From Siphonodentalium dalli (Eukaryota; Mollusca; Scaphopoda; Gadilida; Siphonodentaliidae), in assembly GCA_032622095.1 (NCBI GenBank), contig CP136069.1, forward strand, positions 206,202,750 through 206,266,749: DNA of 64,000 nt. Direction: 5' to 3'. The notes under the pieces were generated by a model that did no database searches, was not told the DNA's origin, and worked only from the letters and a program-made list of their open reading frames with translations. Below, piece by piece: positions 46,998-58,925 of this stretch. Every line of letters begins with the position of its first letter. Within the stretch, counting starts at the first letter, position 1. The translations under genes were made by a program, and so were the position numbers.

Positions 46998-48259
46998 TTC
47001 CTCGAATTTACTGATTGAAGTTCCAGTGACGTTCTATATATATGTATAATATATGCCATATCATATACCATGCATTTGAAATAGGAAGCTCTCTAATATT
47101 GTATTATCAACTTATCCGTGTGTAATAAACATGTGAACATGTTTTTGTTGAGTTGCCGACGTGTTTTTGTGCTAAAGTTTCATCTGCTTTTGTTGTGCAA
47201 AGTGTATTATTTTCAATGGAGGGGGAATAACTCTATATTTTAAAGATAGGTTATTCCCCTTCCATTGAAAATTCCTTTTTCTAGCTTGAATTCTGTTGCA
47301 GTGTGGGAGCCATAACGGGGGCGGATTTTTTATGATTTCAGCTATTTTATATTTCTCTATGGGCATCTTCTCAGCGCAGACGTTTCAAATGGTGATGGAT
47401 TATAGTATTTTAATCATATTTTATGGCATTGGATTGTTATTAAAACAGAATATCAATGTTATGGCGCTCCAGTATTCATTAAGCGTTATAGCCCCACTGT
47501 TATAAACCACCTTTAGCTCGCGTATTCTTGCCTCTAAGATTATTGAGATATATCGCCATGGAAACATAGCAATTGTGTGGGCTGCGTGACGTGACATTAA
47601 ATTTCAAGGAAACCCGCGAAAAATAAATCACATTTATTGTTTCAATGTTTTAAGTTATTTCCTTCATAAAAAGTGTATTATGATAAAGAACCCTATCAAT
47701 ACTTTAGAATATAGAATTAAACTTCAAAATAACAAAAACCTTCGAAATAGAGAACCATTGGAATAGCAAACCTTCGGTATAATGAACCTTGGGAATAGTG
47801 AACATTCGGAATAGCGAACCTTCGGAATAGAGACATGTCGCTGTCCATACGTAATTACGTGATCATATATCCCAAGTTGGCCGGAAATACAGGCACTCCC
47901 ATGACACACACATTTATCATTTTATAGATGGACGTACGTGTCTTGAGTTGTCCATACGTACTGAAGTAATCATATTAAGGTTACATCATATAATAAGGTT
48001 ACAGTATATAATAAGGTTACATCATATAATGAGGTTACAGCATATAAAAAGGTTACAGCATATAATAAGGATATATATTGTTTCTAAATACAAACAAGAC
48101 TAAACTTAAAGAAATTATATGTACTCCATGGCATACATTGGTGTAATTGGTTATTAAGCAACACAGTGGTGCATAAGTAAGCCGATGTACATGACCATTA
48201 TAATAAGTTTCCAAAACAAAACTAATAAAAGTATTGATTTACTTAAATATTTAAAAATA

Positions 48260-49857
48260 GTGTTATTTAAATATTTTCAAACTTCTAAGACCATCTCACT
48301 ATTTCTTTCCTTTTAATATGATTTCCAATGAAACAGAATTTGAATGGTAATATTGCGGCAGAACTAAGCGCTCGAGCGTAAACGTTACCGACTAGTTAGC
48401 GTATTTAAAGCGGCCATTTAAAGTTAAACGATATCAACACCGCATACTGATGCAACCGAACCTATCCCGCTAATAACGCGGTTAACCGTAGTAGTAAGGA
48501 ACTAAATACCGCAGTTATAGAGTTATTTCGGTTGAGCTAATAGTTACCATTTTTTTCTGAGTTATGAATGGATTGAATGAATGAGTTACTCATTAAATAT
48601 ATCATAGCCATGCACGTTATCGTTTTCTAACATGACTATGCATGGTGCACATGGATACCCTTATATACAGTACATATTAATACATATACATTATAGAAAT
48701 ATGATGCATGGATGATTAATTACTAGATATGTAATTCATGATGTGTTCATGGCGAGTCACTCATATCAGTCGTACCACTTGACCCCGAATGTCATCCCAC
48801 AACACACTGTGTCTAAAAGGTGGTTTAATTTAGCTAAGAAAGCCCATGCTGGCCACAGATATTTCCTATATAGAAAGGGGATGATAGGGTGACATCCAGA
48901 TGTAAGGGCAGACAGATACACGAAGAAATGTAGAACAACAGAATTAATTTTAAGGACTTGGAATGCACGATAACACCCTGAGGTTTATTTCCGTCATGGA
49001 CCCATTGAAATACTGTATGTCATTTTTATTTACATTAACACTTTCGTGGCGGGAGCCGCGCTGGCGCAGCATTAAATCTCATGTAGCAGTGCATTATCTT
49101 ATATTATTTCAGATAATGCAATGACACATGGTTTTCGCAAACTTTCAGGAAGTTTCGTCATGAAAGGTTAAATGTGATTTTGTATTTTGTTTTGCGGTGT
49201 ACACAAGTTTTATCTATTACGAAATTTATCATTTCTACCAAAACTTGAATTTTCATTTTATATTGAAATATCAAACCGAAACCGTAGAGTGTCTCATGTA
49301 ATCTCACTTCCAAAGAGCATTGCAAAAAATATATACAGATATACGTCAATATCACACATGAAGAAATTAAATAATATACATATGTGCATAATAAACCATT
49401 GTAATGAAAAGCTACAGTATACACAGTATGTATACAGTCCTTACATTTATCTGGACTCTCTTCCACTTACAACAACAATACCTTTAAAGGGGGCAAACCC
49501 AACAAAAGCCCATATGCGTGTTGTTTATTCCCCTCTTCCATCAAGACACATATACTATTATATTTATTACTGTCAATTATGTTATTAGGATTGGAATAAA
49601 ATATATGACAAACCGGCAAAATTTCGTTCAACAAAATGCTGATAAATAACAGGTTTTTGGAAAAGTTTATACTATATTTGACAGTGGTTAGCATTATTCT
49701 GGGGCAAATACTCGATTCTGATAACTGAAGCGGAATTTTTTTATTTGTTGTTGTTGGAATCTGGTATGGGGACCATTGAATCGGATTGAGTACATTTAAG
49801 TATCTATAATATGGAAATGCCCATACTAAGCGGACTGGAATAGACTCCCCTCTGATA
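48260..49857. other. No recognised gene
   Basis: Unassigned AT-rich sequence. A 133-codon plus-strand frame at 49187 is rich in Tyr, Ile and Ser, has no recognised domain and is overlapped by frames on the other strand; treated as chance. Confidence 0.4.
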
Positions 49858-52200
49858 CTCCAGTAGCCCAGTGCATTTATGGTTTCACCTCAAACTAATT
49901 GCAACACAAAGTTTCTCAGTGGGAATAAGTACTTTAACCCATCACAAACAACATACCAGAAATAAAAAAGAATCAAGAAAGGCGAAATTGATGAATTTTG
50001 TGAAATAAATTTGTCCAAATTTGGTAAAAAAAACCCTGATTACAGAACAGAAAACCTTTCCCAGATACGTTGGGTATTTGTTTAGTTATGTGCCTCCAAA
50101 ATTTGGAGTTTATCTAATTTCGGAGCCTCAATTTCTCCAAATTAATTGAAATCCATTTTTTATGGCCGTGTATTTTAAAAACCAAAGAAAAATAAAAGGA
50201 TTTCTTGTTGTTTTAGTCATTTCCTCTGTAGGTTGTGCACAACATATGATTTCTTTATGCATCTATAATTGAGAGGACAAAAATATTCTTAAACAAAATG
50301 TGTGTTCCACCATTGTAAGGAATTTGATTCTGGTCCAGAACCGGCATGATGAAATAGCATATTTGAGGTCATACAACTCAACAAATATATATCCATTTTC
50401 CCTGTATTTCTCATACTCACTTCAGTATACATGGTCAAACACACATTTCCAAAAATCATGGTGTAGAAAATCAAATTATGGCTCTACGAATCCTGAGAAG
50501 TGATTCTTTTATAAAAATGCTATTTTGGGCAGTTTTGTCCACTTTTAAAGGTTTATGTGTATAAATAGTAAAAACAATGTGGGTTTAATGTGTAAAATCA
50601 TTTGAACTTTCCTCCTAAACACTTTAGTATTGAAATAATAGCCTTATATTGGACATGTCAATGAATGTCACTGAACTGAAAAATGGGGTAGGGGAAACCA
50701 TATTGACAAAATCTCAGAAAACATGGACCTTGATGCATAACACTTTACTATCACCAGCTCATATAAGCATTATTCTTTAACACAGAGTATACTGCTTCCT
50801 GTTTTGATGTTCATAATTAGAGCTACGATCCTTTGTGTTGCAACTCGATGGCGAAATGGTCAATCATTATTTCGGGGTTGTTCTATATAACATGCTCATA
50901 AAGTTCCAAATAAACCTCCACTAAAGTACTAAACTTTCAATTAAGGAACAATAATCGACACAATCTGGAATAAAACAACCCTTTGTCTCCAATGACTAGA
51001 AAATGGTGACGAGATCATAGGATTTTGTGATTTCACCTACCCCATTAGCAATTTTCAAATTTGGAGTCAGTTTCTTGAAAAATATGTGAAGTCCAGTGAC
51101 TGTTGATTGGCATAACCAATGTAATCCTATTATTTCAAACACTAAGTGTTTTAGGAGAAACATTTAATAATTTTACACATTAAACACTAATTGTACCCAT
51201 TGGTGTTTACTATTTGTGCCAAAAAAACATTTAAAAATGGACAAAAACACCCCAAAACAGTCCAAAAAGGCATTTTTTGGAAAAGAGTCAATACTAAGGA
51301 TTCATAGGGCCATAAGTTGATTTTGGCACATATGTGTTTAGCAACTCAAGGACAGTGTATTTAACCTAGTACACTTAAGAGTTTATGAGAAATACAGGGC
51401 ATATGAATATCAATTTATTGAGTTGTATGACCTCAAATATGGTATTTCACCACACCAGTTCTGTGTCACAAGGCAAATTTGGCAAAGTCCATACAATGGG
51501 ACACACATTTTGCTTAAGAATATTTTTGTCTTCTCGATCATAGATGCATGAAGTAATCATTTTTGTGCACAATATAGTGAGGAAACAACTACAACAGCAA
51601 GATATCCCTTCATTTTTCTCTAGTTTTTGAAATACTAGACCATAAAATATGGATTTTAGCTAATTCTTGGATATTGATGCTCCGAAATTAGACAAACTAC
51701 CAATTTTGGAGGCACATAACTCAAAAAATATTCCACGTATCTGGAAAATGTTTTCTGTTCTGTAATCTCAATGAAATGGATATATGAATGGAAGGACATG
51801 TAAAATGAAGTTTTTTATAAACATTCTTGAAAAGCCATAAATTGAGTATTTTACCACATTTTGATAAGTTTATTTCACAAAATTTACCAATTTTGCCTTT
51901 CTTCATCCTTTTTGATTTTTAGTATGTTGTTTATAATAGGGGTGCCACGAGTAATCGTATAATCGATGAACCGTTGATAAAGCCGATAATCGATTACCAT
52001 TTCCGTCGTCGATTACTCTACGTTATTTATTTCAGACGTCGGAAAGTGCCGTGTTTGTTTACACAGTTTAATCTTCAACTGAAGGTTTAACAACCTTTGA
52101 TCGTGCATCAGAGAGATTCCGACAACATGAGTATACTTAGATGTTACTAGTACAGGCTATCACTTAGCGTGTTATGACTGCTGAATGAAACTCACTATTA

Positions 52201-52407
52201 TCAATTACTTAACTTGTTCTGAGTCCTGAAATTTCTGGGTGGGGTGGGGGCACCTTTGTGATTGTTATCCACACTCTGGAAGATTGCTGAAACTTATAGT
52301 CTCCGTAACATTAGATTCCTTTTTTTAGGAACCGCCGGCGGTCTGTCATGCATTCCTACTTTTATATTGTTTGTATGTTTGGCTATTCATAACACTAAAA
52401 TTAATGA
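52201..52407. mobile_element. 207-bp insertion in the hAT T element
   Basis: ACTCACTATTA is duplicated at 52190-52200 and 52408-52418. The intact order, without the insert, is seen in the fragment at 23928-24289. The direct repeat suggests a target duplication of about 11 bp; the insert has no recognised family. Confidence 0.65.
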
Positions 52408-52636
52408 ACTCACTATTATTATAACCATGACATCGCCGAGAAATGTGCTGGTATTGAATGCATTGTGCTCATTATATTAGTCATTACTGGTGGTTTATGT
52501 TGCACATTATTAACGTGAAAATTACATCAGCCGAGTTTTTTAACCAACACCCAGCCAATAGGCCATATTACGGAATATTCCACTGTTATTGATATAGGTA
52601 CGATTAATATATTATAATCGATTATTAATCGATTAT

Positions 52637-54224
52637 CCCTTGCAAAAAGAAATCCGAGCTTTTTTAAAGAAGTTTGGGAATCCTAGGAATTCATAGGATT
52701 TCCAAGGTTTGAACCAAGCTTTTTGAATGACAAAATGTACTCTTCAACAAAGTTTGGAATCCTTGGTTCGAACCTTGGTAAAGCTAAGTAAAGCTTGGAT
52801 CTAAATTTTACCAAGATTTACCAAGGTTGTCACATAAAGTGAAAACTTGGAAAAGCTCGGAAATCCTTGGCTCAGTGTCAACCAAACCTTGGTAAAGTTA
52901 ATTAAAGCTTGGATCTAATATTTACCAAGTTTTATCAAGCTTTACCAAGCTTTACCAAGGTAGTGACATGAAGTTGGAAAAGCTTGGAAATCCTTGGAAA
53001 AGCTTGGTAAAGCTTAGTCGCAGGTCACATGACTGGGTCACATGACTATGCAGACGTCACTGTTGTCTGTGGCAGCATTTTGAATCAACTGTTGCACTGA
53101 GTTTAAATCCATGTTTTATCACAACAATTTTCAGGTAAGTTATTGCTTGTGTGGCCCTAATGATTTCTATTCGACTCATGGAATATGGTTGTACATGTAG
53201 TGATATTTTTATTTATGATATTATTTTAATAATTGTTTTACCATTTTCCAAGAATGACCTTTAGGACCACTATCTACCTTTTCATTCCAAAGGCTTGTCT
53301 CTATCGTTATTTATTTATAGCTAATTTATCTAATTTAACTGTTTTATCACACTCCAAATACCTCAGATCCATTAAAATACACCTGTGAACATTTCCCATA
53401 CATTTTACATGCTATAACTTCATAACGTACCATTTATCTCAATCTAAATAAAATTAAAAACATTCTGACTGAAAAGTGAACTTTGAATGAATAATAGCAT
53501 GAATGATTATATGGCATGGTTCATGACTGTTGTAAATTTCAAGAGACTGTATCATTAATGATGATGATATTGTCAAAGCCTGCAACCTTGGTAAAGCTCG
53601 GTAAAGCTGGGTTGCAACCTTGGTCAAGATCGTTTACAACCTTGGTAAAGCTTGGTAAAACTAGGCTGCAACATTGGTAAAGCTTCGTAAAGCTTGGTTG
53701 GAAACCTTGATAAAGCTTAGTAAAGCTAGGCTGTAACCTTGGTAAAGCTTGGTTGGAAACCTCGGTAAAGCTTGGTAAAGCTCGGTAAAGCTAGGCTGCA
53801 ACCTTGGTAAAGCTTGGTACAGTTAGTTGGAACCTTGGTAAAGCTTGGTAAAGTTAGGCTGCAACCTTGGTAAAGCTTGGTAAAGCTTGGTTGGAAACCT
53901 TGGTAAAGCTTGGTAAAGCTAGGCTGCAACCTTGGTAAAGCTTGGTAAAGCTAGGCTGCAACCTTGGTAAAGCTCGGAAAAGTTATGATTGAGATTTTGT
54001 AAAGCTTGGAAATCCTTGGATGAGCTCGGTTGAATTTGCCAAGGTATTCCAAGGTTTTCCGAACCTGAACCGTTCCAATACCGCCCAAGGATTTCCAAGC
54101 TTTTCCAAGGTCTCTGATCCTAGGATATCCTAGGAATTCCAAGGAATTTTCATAACTATTCCAAGGTTTTATGACTAGGATATCCTAGGAATTCCTTGGA
54201 TATCCTAGGACATTTTGGTAATGG
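52637..54224. mobile_element. ~1.59-kb insertion with CTTGGTAAAGCT repeats in the hAT T element
   Basis: It interrupts the hAT right subterminal region between ATCGATTAT and AAAATCGATTATTGAC, which are contiguous at about 24230. The ends have weakly related CCCTTGCAAAAAG / CCATTACCAAAATG sequence, and TTCCTAGGAATTC-like blocks lie near both. Exact ends are uncertain. Confidence 0.6.
53580..53990. repeat. ~32-bp higher-order minisatellite of an 11-mer (TTGGTAAAGCT)
   Basis: About thirteen units, each opening GCAACCTTGGTAAAGC and containing one to three 11-mers TTGGTAAAGCT, alternately closed by AGGCT or TTGG. The minus-strand frames here (repeating SFTKLYQG) are translations of the repeat. 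Confidence 0.85.
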
Positions 54225-54385
54225 AAAATCGATTATTGACGACCGATTATCGATTATCAAAATCAATAATCGTTGCACTAGTTTATAATTGGTTAATATA
54301 CATAATCCTGCTAAGAAAAGTTGTGTTTCAATTAGTTTGAGGTTTGGCACTTTTTTCTCATAAATGCACTGAACTACAGGTTTGG

Positions 54386-55092
54386 CCATTTGATTCTGAC
54401 ACGAGTTCTGTTTAGTCGGGGAGCCAATAAGGTCCACCTGCACCCCCCCCCCCGATGATTACAAATAACCTTATTTTTATTGTTCCCTATGGTATCCAGA
54501 TAAAGAATCCGGATTTCACCGAAAAATAAAGGTGGCCCTACTAGGTGCTAGAGCCATTTGAATCCAAGATGGCCGCCATTTCCTCTAATTCCGACCAGCT
54601 GTATTTAATCGTTGTAATAGATCGGTTGTTAGCAAAAGACACAGACAAAATGTATGCCATTCTGTTGGTATGATGTCCTTCTTCAAAATGACGGCAAATG
54701 AATTCGAAATAAATTCAAAATGACCGCCGAAAAATGACGTCATATGCACGAAAATAGGAAATTTAATTAATATTTCACCATATCTTCCATTTTTCTTCAC
54801 ATTAATCATTAGTAAATGGCAATGTTTTTAAGACAGTCATCAAGCGTGATATTATAGCGTCATTTTAAGACAATTGCCATTGACGAGGATTCCGTAAAAG
54901 ATGCAGAAAGAGGATTCGAAAAAGAGGGGGTGAAATTTTCGATTTGTTTTGCAAGACGATTTTGATTGTCATTTTAACGACAAACCACACAGGCTGTTAA
55001 TAGAATGTCAACAACTATGTGCTTTATTTTATTGGACGGATGTTTTACTTCAATGGGAATGAAATTGGTGTATAAAATTTCCAAAATGGTCG
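54386..55092. other. No gene; flank with AAGATGGCCGCC motif
   Basis: CCAAGATGGCCGCCATTTCC (about 54566-54585) matches the YY1-type motif, and related AAAATGACCGCCGAAAAATG follows at 54717. A poly-C run lies at 54443-54453. Nothing else recognised. Confidence 0.5.
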
Positions 55093-55799
55093 CCGAAAAT
55101 ATGAAAAATGGTAAATATTGCCCCAGGGTGTCCTGCAATGGCTTACAAGTTGTGGTTGATATATAAAATTGGCTAATCTGTATTATATACATTGAATACT
55201 AACATGTCTGATGCACCATGGATCATTGTTTCTATTGTCACCACTGACATCACCAGAAATATTGGATTTTTCTCTCACAAACTTGACATAAATATCGGCA
55301 AAAATTAACTTTTCAGGGTTGGACAATTGTTTTAAGTAAAATGCAACTATCATTGGTATCAAAGGTATTTATTGTTTTGGTCTATCTTAAATGTGTCACA
55401 CTACGGTGTTTATAGACCAAATTGCTCAAGATGGCTTCCAAAATGGCAACCAATTTGTAAAAAGTAATTTTTTTACATATATCCCGAACATTATTCTCTG
55501 CGTTATCCGACAAGGTCGTAAATTGTTACTCACTTGGTTATTATGCGTGTTAGTTAATTAACTGACAACTACGTTCTATTATGTTGTCCCAGTTCCGTAT
55601 GGGGCATGACAAATTCATTTTAAAGTTGCAGTATGGAATTTTGCGGAGAACCTCTTTTGTGATTCTTGCCATATTATTGAAAGGAAATGGGCAGAACTTT
55701 GAAACGGAACTGAGATGAACCATAATATGTGGCTATTCTGGTCCATTATGATAAAACATATCAACTGGATATAGGGTGGATGCCAAGATGGTAGCCAGG

Positions 55800-56690
55800 G
55801 AGTTACTATATGGTCATATGTGAGGTAAATAGGTATACAGGGAGTAATTGTATGGTCAATGGTGAGATGAGTACATGTATGTATACAATGAGTGACTGTA
55901 TGATCATAAATGTAATGAATAGCTATACAGGGAGTGACTAAATGGTCATGTGTCAGGTGTATGAGTATACCCGGTGTTCCTGCTTGGTGACTCGTGGCGG
56001 TATGGTCATGTGTAGGTCATACGTGTATACACATGTGTTGCTATATGGTCATGGGCGAGGGGTATGTGTATATAGCGAGCGGCTATATGGCCATGGATGA
56101 TGTGCATATGCATACATGGAGTGAATATACTGACATGATTGGTGAGTATCAGTATATATTGAGTGGCTATTCTGCTATGGTGTGACACATAGGGATACAG
56201 GGAGTGACATGGCCAAGGGTGAGGTGAATATATATACAATGATTGACCAGGATCATGTATGAATCTTTTGAATAGGTACACACGGGGTGACTATATGGCC
56301 ATAGGTCAGATGAAGGAGTATACCAGGTGCCACGTGTGAGGGTATGTGTATGAAGCGAGTGGCTATATGACCATTATTGAGGTGGATGTGTATGCCCGGG
56401 GTGACTCTATGGTCATTGTTGTGGTGTTGATGTATATATTGAATGTCTATTTGACCGTGTGTGTGGAGAATAGGTATACATGGGATGACAGTATGGCCAA
56501 TGGTGAGGTGAATGGGTATACAAGGAGTGACTATGGTTATGGGTCATGTTTAGGATTATACCCGATGTGCCTGCATTGTGACTCATGGCTGTATGGCCAT
56601 CTGTGGTCATGGGTCAGGTGTACGTTTATACAGTTGGTCACTATATTGGTATGTCTGTGGTGTTTATGTACATATGGAATGACTGTGGTA
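55800..56690. repeat. ~50-bp minisatellite, left foldback arm
   Basis: Degenerate units of the form GGTATACAGGGAGTGACTAT followed by ATGGTCATGGGTGAGGTGAA. The complement fills the right arm at about 56825-57960. Confidence 0.8.
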
Positions 56691-56824
56691 ATGGGTGGCT
56701 ATCGCTTTTCACGTTTAAAGTTCCCCCATGTACACAAACACTATCAAGGTGGAGAACTCTTTGACATGACCTCTCTATTGATTAACACATCCTTGAGTTA
56801 TTGTGGAAAGCGATAGCCACCCAA

Positions 56825-57960
56825 ATAACACATGTACAACCCACCCATGACCTCATATGTACATAAACACCACACAAATGACAATATAGTCACCCACTCT
56901 ATACACGTACACCTGACCATACAGCCATATGTGGTTATACCGGTACAATAGTACATGCCACAAATGACGATACAGCCATGAGTAACCATGCATGAACACC
57001 AGGTATACTCCTACACCTGACCATATAGTCACTCTATGTATACATATTCACCACATTCACGACCATACAGTCACTCATTGTATACCTATTCACCTCACCA
57101 TGGACCATACAGCCACTACATGTATATCTATTCGCCATACCCATGACCATAGAGTCAATCCAGATATACATATACACCTCACCAATGGCGAGCCCTTCCA
57201 AATATACCAATACCCGCACACACGACCACTCATAAGTTTCATACTTGCATATACACATCCCACATGGCAATTCAGCAACTCACTGTATATTCATACACGC
57301 CATCCATGATCATTCATCTACACCTTATACACCGCCGATGATAATACATCCACAACATATATAAATATACGACCAACCCGTTACCAAAAGGGCACTCCCT
57401 ATATAGCCACACGCTCGTCAATGACCATCCAGCTTATTCCAGGTATGCATATAACTTCAATCTTGACCGTACAGGCATACTATGTGCACCTATACACATT
57501 ACCCATAACCATAAAATCACTCCCTATTTATCTACGCACTCCATCCATGATCATACAGACAGCACAAATATACATATACACCCACATGTCACAATACAGC
57601 CACACACGGTACACATATACATCCCACCACGACCTTACAGTCACTCCATATATACATAAACAACACACGGATGACCATGTAGCTACTCTCGTTATATATA
57701 TATATACACACCACAGCAATGCCAATACGGCCACATTGGCCACACACAACAATACACCGTACACTCACTACATGTATACCGATTCACCTCACACATGCCC
57801 ATACAGCCACTCCTTATATTCCTATGCATCTCACCATGGACACCCCACTCATAACCATATAGTCACTCCTTGTATACCTATTCACATCATTCATGACCAT
57901 ACAGTAACTCCCTGTATACATATTCACATCACCTATGATCATATAGTAACTCCCTGGCTG
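56825..57960. repeat. ~50-bp minisatellite, right foldback arm (inverted)
   Basis: Units of the form GACCATACAGTCACTCATTG followed by TATACCTATTCACCTCACC, the reverse complement of the left arm. It is about 250 bp longer, so unit number has diverged since the arms formed. Confidence 0.8.
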
Positions 57961-58689
57961 CCATCTTGGCATCCATCTTTTATCCAGTTGATCACTTTTT
58001 ATCATAATGGGCCAGAATAGTCACATATTATGGTTCATCTCAGTTCCGTCTCAAAGTTCTGCCCATTTCCTTTCAATAATATGGCCAGAATAACAAAAGA
58101 TGTTCTCCACAAAATTCCATACTGCAACTTAAAAATGAATTTGTCATGCCCCATACGGAACTGGGACAAACAGAATAGAACGTAGTTGTCAGTTAATTAA
58201 CTAACACGTATACTAACCAAGTGAGTCACAGTTTGCTGCCTTGTCGGATAACGCAGATAATAATGTTCGGGATATATGTACAAAGTTAACTTTTTACAAA
58301 TTTGATTGCCATTTTGGAAGCCATCTTGAGCAATTTGGTCTATAAACACCGTAGTGTGACACATTTAAGATAGACCAAAACAATAAATACCTTTGATACC
58401 AATGATAGTTGCATTTTACTTTAAAAAATTGTCCAACCCTGAAAAGTTAATTTTTGCCGATATTTATGTCAAGTTTGTGAGAGAAAAATCCAATATTTCT
58501 GGTGATGTCAGTGGTGACAATAGAAACAATGATCCATGGTGCATCAGACATGTTAGTATTCAATGTATATAATACAGATTAGCCAATTTTATATATCAAC
58601 CACAACTTGTAAGCCATTGCAGGACACCCTGGGGCAATATTTAACATTTTCATATTTTCGGCGTTTATATGACAATCATCCATGCTCTG

Positions 58690-58925
58690 AAGAAAACAAG
58701 TCAATCAATATGACTAACTTGGGTAAGTCAACGTTTGTCCACAGGGTTAATAACTTATCTTAGTCATAATGACTAAGGCAGACAATTAGTCACAATGACT
58801 AGGTGATGTTAGTAACAGCGACTAAGAAATGGTTAGTCAAAGCGACTAATAAAGCCATTATACTACAACGGTGTTAGTCAAAATAACCAGGATTGAGTCA
58901 TAATGACTAACTTTTTTGAGTCACT
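58690..58925. repeat. Array of TTAGTC...GACTAA palindromes
   Basis: TTAGTCATAATGACTAA, TTAGTCACAATGACTAG, TTAGTCAAAGCGACTAA and GAGTCATAATGACTAAC are spaced about 25-40 bp apart; a further one (TTAGTCGCTATGACTAAC) is at 59344. It lies downstream of the Mab-21-like gene's 3' end. Confidence 0.75.

Larger units (their letters stand above)
43331..48259 (-). repeat. Tandem triplication of a ~1.84-kb unit containing LINE fragments
   Basis: Landmarks recur at 43481, 45336 and 47172 (spacings 1,855 and 1,836 bp). Each copy has a ~1.2-kb part (hairpin, ATTCCGAAGG-type and AAGGTTACAT-type minisatellites). Copies one and two are followed by a 0.5-0.6-kb LINE RT piece; the third stops at 48259 where that piece would start. 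Copies look about 97-99% identical by eye. Short open frames shared by the copies are not recognisable proteins. Confidence 0.9.
51929..54288. mobile_element. hAT family T element, complete, with perfect 8-bp target duplication
   Basis: GTTTATAA lies at 51929-51936 and 54281-54288. The element runs from TAGGGGTGCCACGAGTAATC (51937) to the complement of TAGTGCAACGATTATTG (54280), with ATCGATTA-rich subterminal repeats at both ends. It encodes no transposase. Two further insertions lie inside. Fragments of the same family are at 11359 and 23928. Confidence 0.9.
49858..54385. repeat. Long inverted repeat (~0.9-1.0-kb arms) interrupted by a hAT element
   Basis: Left arm about 49860-50728, spacer about 50729-50997, right arm about 50998-51936 continuing at 54281-54380. 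Matching phrases include TTATGTGCCTCCAAAATT near 50088 and its complement near 51700, and CAGTGCATTTATG near 49870 with its complement near 54360. Arms are imperfect, roughly three quarters identical by eye. Short frames inside are not genes. Confidence 0.75.
55093..58662. repeat. Foldback element with 1.6-1.9-kb inverted arms
   Basis: Arms 55093-56712 and 56803-58662 flank a 90-bp spacer. The inner ends pair 19 of 20 (GGGTGGCTATCGCTTTTCAC with its complement at 56803-56822); the outer ends pair around GGACACCCTGGGGCAATATT. Outer ~0.7 kb of each arm is single-copy; the inner parts are inverted minisatellites. No transposase. Open frames are shadows of the repeats. Confidence 0.85.

Noticed and set aside
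34846-48072. CRISPR-like arrays (regular short repeats)
   Set aside because: The units are contiguous minisatellites without unique spacers, in a eukaryotic genome.
49187-49588. 133-codon plus-strand frame as a gene
   Set aside because: No recognised domain, composition typical of AT-rich noncoding DNA, opposing frame equally open.
53726-53929. Repeat protein with SFTKLYQG units
   Set aside because: Direct translation of the 11-mer minisatellite, in a nonautonomous insertion.
55994-58020. Several 60-200-codon frames rich in His, Tyr, Thr and Met
   Set aside because: They are translations of the ~50-bp minisatellite in the foldback arms, open on both strands.
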